Assembly (NCBI GenBank): GCA_934444695.1
Contig: CAKSDF010000113.1
Span: 1-6,278, forward strand
DNA from: an uncultured Eubacteriales bacterium
Lineage (GTDB): Bacteria; Bacillota; Clostridia; Oscillospirales; Acutalibacteraceae
Direction of reading: 5' to 3'
DNA length: 6,278 nucleotides
In this document: in pieces, positions 5,578 through 6,278 of the stretch
Layout: each line of letters begins with the position of its first letter
Numbering within the stretch: position 1 is the stretch's first letter
Translations under genes and position numbers: made by a program
The notes under the pieces: model-generated
What the model was told of the DNA's origin: nothing
Databases searched by the model: none
What the model saw: only the letters and a program-made list of their open reading frames with translations

Positions 5578-6278
5578 GCAATATCACCGCCACGCTTTTT
5601 CGTCCTGATTACACCTGTTATGCCGATGCCGGCTCCGCCGCCGCAGATAAACAACAGTGCCATCCACAACACAGTGTTACCGTTTTCGCCTGTCTTGGGG
5701 GAAGAAGATTCATTCGTTTCGGGCAGTTTTTCGATTACCGTATCAGCCTTTGAAATCTCGGTTTTTGCGTCGCTGTCGGCATAGTATTTGTCACAATCCT
5801 CGCAGTACCAGTATTCAATGTTGCCCTCATCGGTTTCGGTGGCCGACTTTTTGTCGACGCGTTTAAGATCGGGGTGATTGCCCTCATCAAGCTCGCCGTA
5901 GGCCTTTCCGCAGATTCCGCAAATCGCTTTATCCTTGCAGCTTGCCTCTCCGCCGCTGTGATCGGAAAGAACCTTTCCGCAGATATCGCAGATGTGGTCA
6001 TTGTCGGCATCGATGCATTCGCTAAGCGTAGCACCGCAGTAGTCACACTTGTGATCTTTGTTTTCATCTGCGCATTCACTAAGTGTTGCGCCGCAATAGT
6101 CGCATTTATGATCCTTGTTTTCGTCTGCACATTCGCTAAGTGTTGCTCCGCAGTAATCGCATTTATGATCTTTGTTGTCGTCAGCACACTCGCTAAGTGT
6201 TGCACCGCAGTAATCGCACTTGTGATCCTTGTTTTCGTCTGCACATTCGCTAAGTGTAGCACCGCAGTAATCGCACTT
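5574..6278 (-). CDS. Cell-wall-anchored surface protein with Cys-rich 19-residue repeats (C-terminal part)
   Basis: An open frame enters from the right edge and ends at TGA 5574-5576; 234 residues are visible and the start lies outside. In the reading frame set at 6278, residues 1-95 are five tandem repeats of the form KCDYCGATLSECADENKDH. Residues 96-135 continue with two diverged copies (ICDICGKVL, ICGICGKAY). Residues about 145-182 form a module with EYWYCEDCDKYY and ADTVI, a pattern I recall from surface proteins of gut Clostridia. Then come a linker, an SPKTG sorting-like motif (193-197), a hydrophobic segment (about 201-224) and a basic RTKKR tail: a sortase-type anchor. An earlier LPETN (185-189) resembles a sorting motif but lacks the Gly and has no membrane segment directly after it. 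Each repeat offers C-x2-C-x6-C-x6-H, a possible zinc site. The alternative minus frame at 5735-6262 also stays open but is a shadow caused by the repeat. Binding target unknown. Confidence 0.85.
   Translation of the reverse strand, partial: KCDYCGATLSECADENKDHKCDYCGATLSECADDNKDHKCDYCGATLSECADENKDHKCDYCGATLSECADENKDHKCDYCGATLSECIDADNDHICDICGKVLSDHSGGEASCKDKAICGICGKAYGELDEGNHPDLKRVDKKSATETDEGNIEYWYCEDCDKYYADSDAKTEISKADTVIEKLPETNESSSPKTGENGNTVLWMALLFICGGGAGIGITGVIRTKKRGGDIA
5994..6278 (-). repeat. Tandem 57-bp coding repeats (at least five units)
   Basis: Units at 6222-6278, 6165-6221, 6108-6164, 6051-6107 and 5994-6050 are each exactly 57 bp with no gaps. Four encode the same 19 residues apart from one Glu/Asp change; the fifth differs near its end (ECIDADNDH). 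Most differences between units are at third codon positions, so the protein sequence is kept while the DNA drifts. The array continues past the right edge, so the copy number is unknown. Confidence 0.95.

Noticed and set aside
5735..6262. A 175-residue minus-strand open frame with Thr/Ala/Ile-rich repeats
   Set aside because: It is a second frame of the same tandem repeat. The frame ending at 5574 is supported by CxxC motifs, the sorting signal, the membrane segment and silent-site variation; this one has none of these.

Overview
The window reads as chromosome of a Gram-positive, gut-associated Firmicute, most likely a Clostridia-type anaerobe. The grounds are AGGAGG-like ribosome binding sites, TTGACA/TATAAT promoters, intrinsic terminators, a bile-salt-hydrolase-type enzyme, and a sortase-type wall-anchored protein with Cys-rich repeats of a style I associate with gut Clostridia. 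This placement is an inference from gene content, not a taxonomic assignment.

Layout from left to right. Positions 7-35 hold a minus-strand promoter firing out of the window. Positions 79-2255 (minus) hold a two-gene operon: a MATE-family efflux pump followed, with a 4-bp ATGA overlap, by a MerR/BmrR-type regulator. In front of it (2338-2368) is a promoter with the 19-bp spacer and central dyad typical of MerR control, so the regulator very probably controls its own operon. Diverging from it, 2472-3443 (plus) encodes a choloylglycine-hydrolase-family Ntn enzyme, probably a bile salt hydrolase; its true start places the catalytic Cys at position 2. It converges on a minus-strand MFS transporter (3562-4779), with a bidirectional terminator between them (3484-3549).

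Upstream of the MFS gene on the same strand is a prolyl-tRNA editing protein (4883-5365, GTG start). Its 5' region (5366-5573) has a strong promoter, about 150 nt of RNA that folds into three successive hairpins, and an intrinsic terminator just before the ribosome binding site. This looks like an attenuated leader or an independent small RNA, and I could not assign it to a known class. The right edge (5574 to beyond 6278, minus) is the C-terminal part of a surface protein: at least five 19-residue CxxC repeats, a WxC-type module, an SPKTG sorting signal, a membrane segment and a basic tail.

How the genes may work together: efflux pump plus ligand-sensing regulator form a drug or toxicant response unit. 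Its position next to a probable bile salt hydrolase suggests, but does not prove, a link to bile acids. The editing protein does tRNA quality control and may be co-transcribed with the MFS gene. No mobile element, CRISPR array, tRNA or rRNA gene was seen. The most interesting unexplained signal is the structured leader at 5389-5543.
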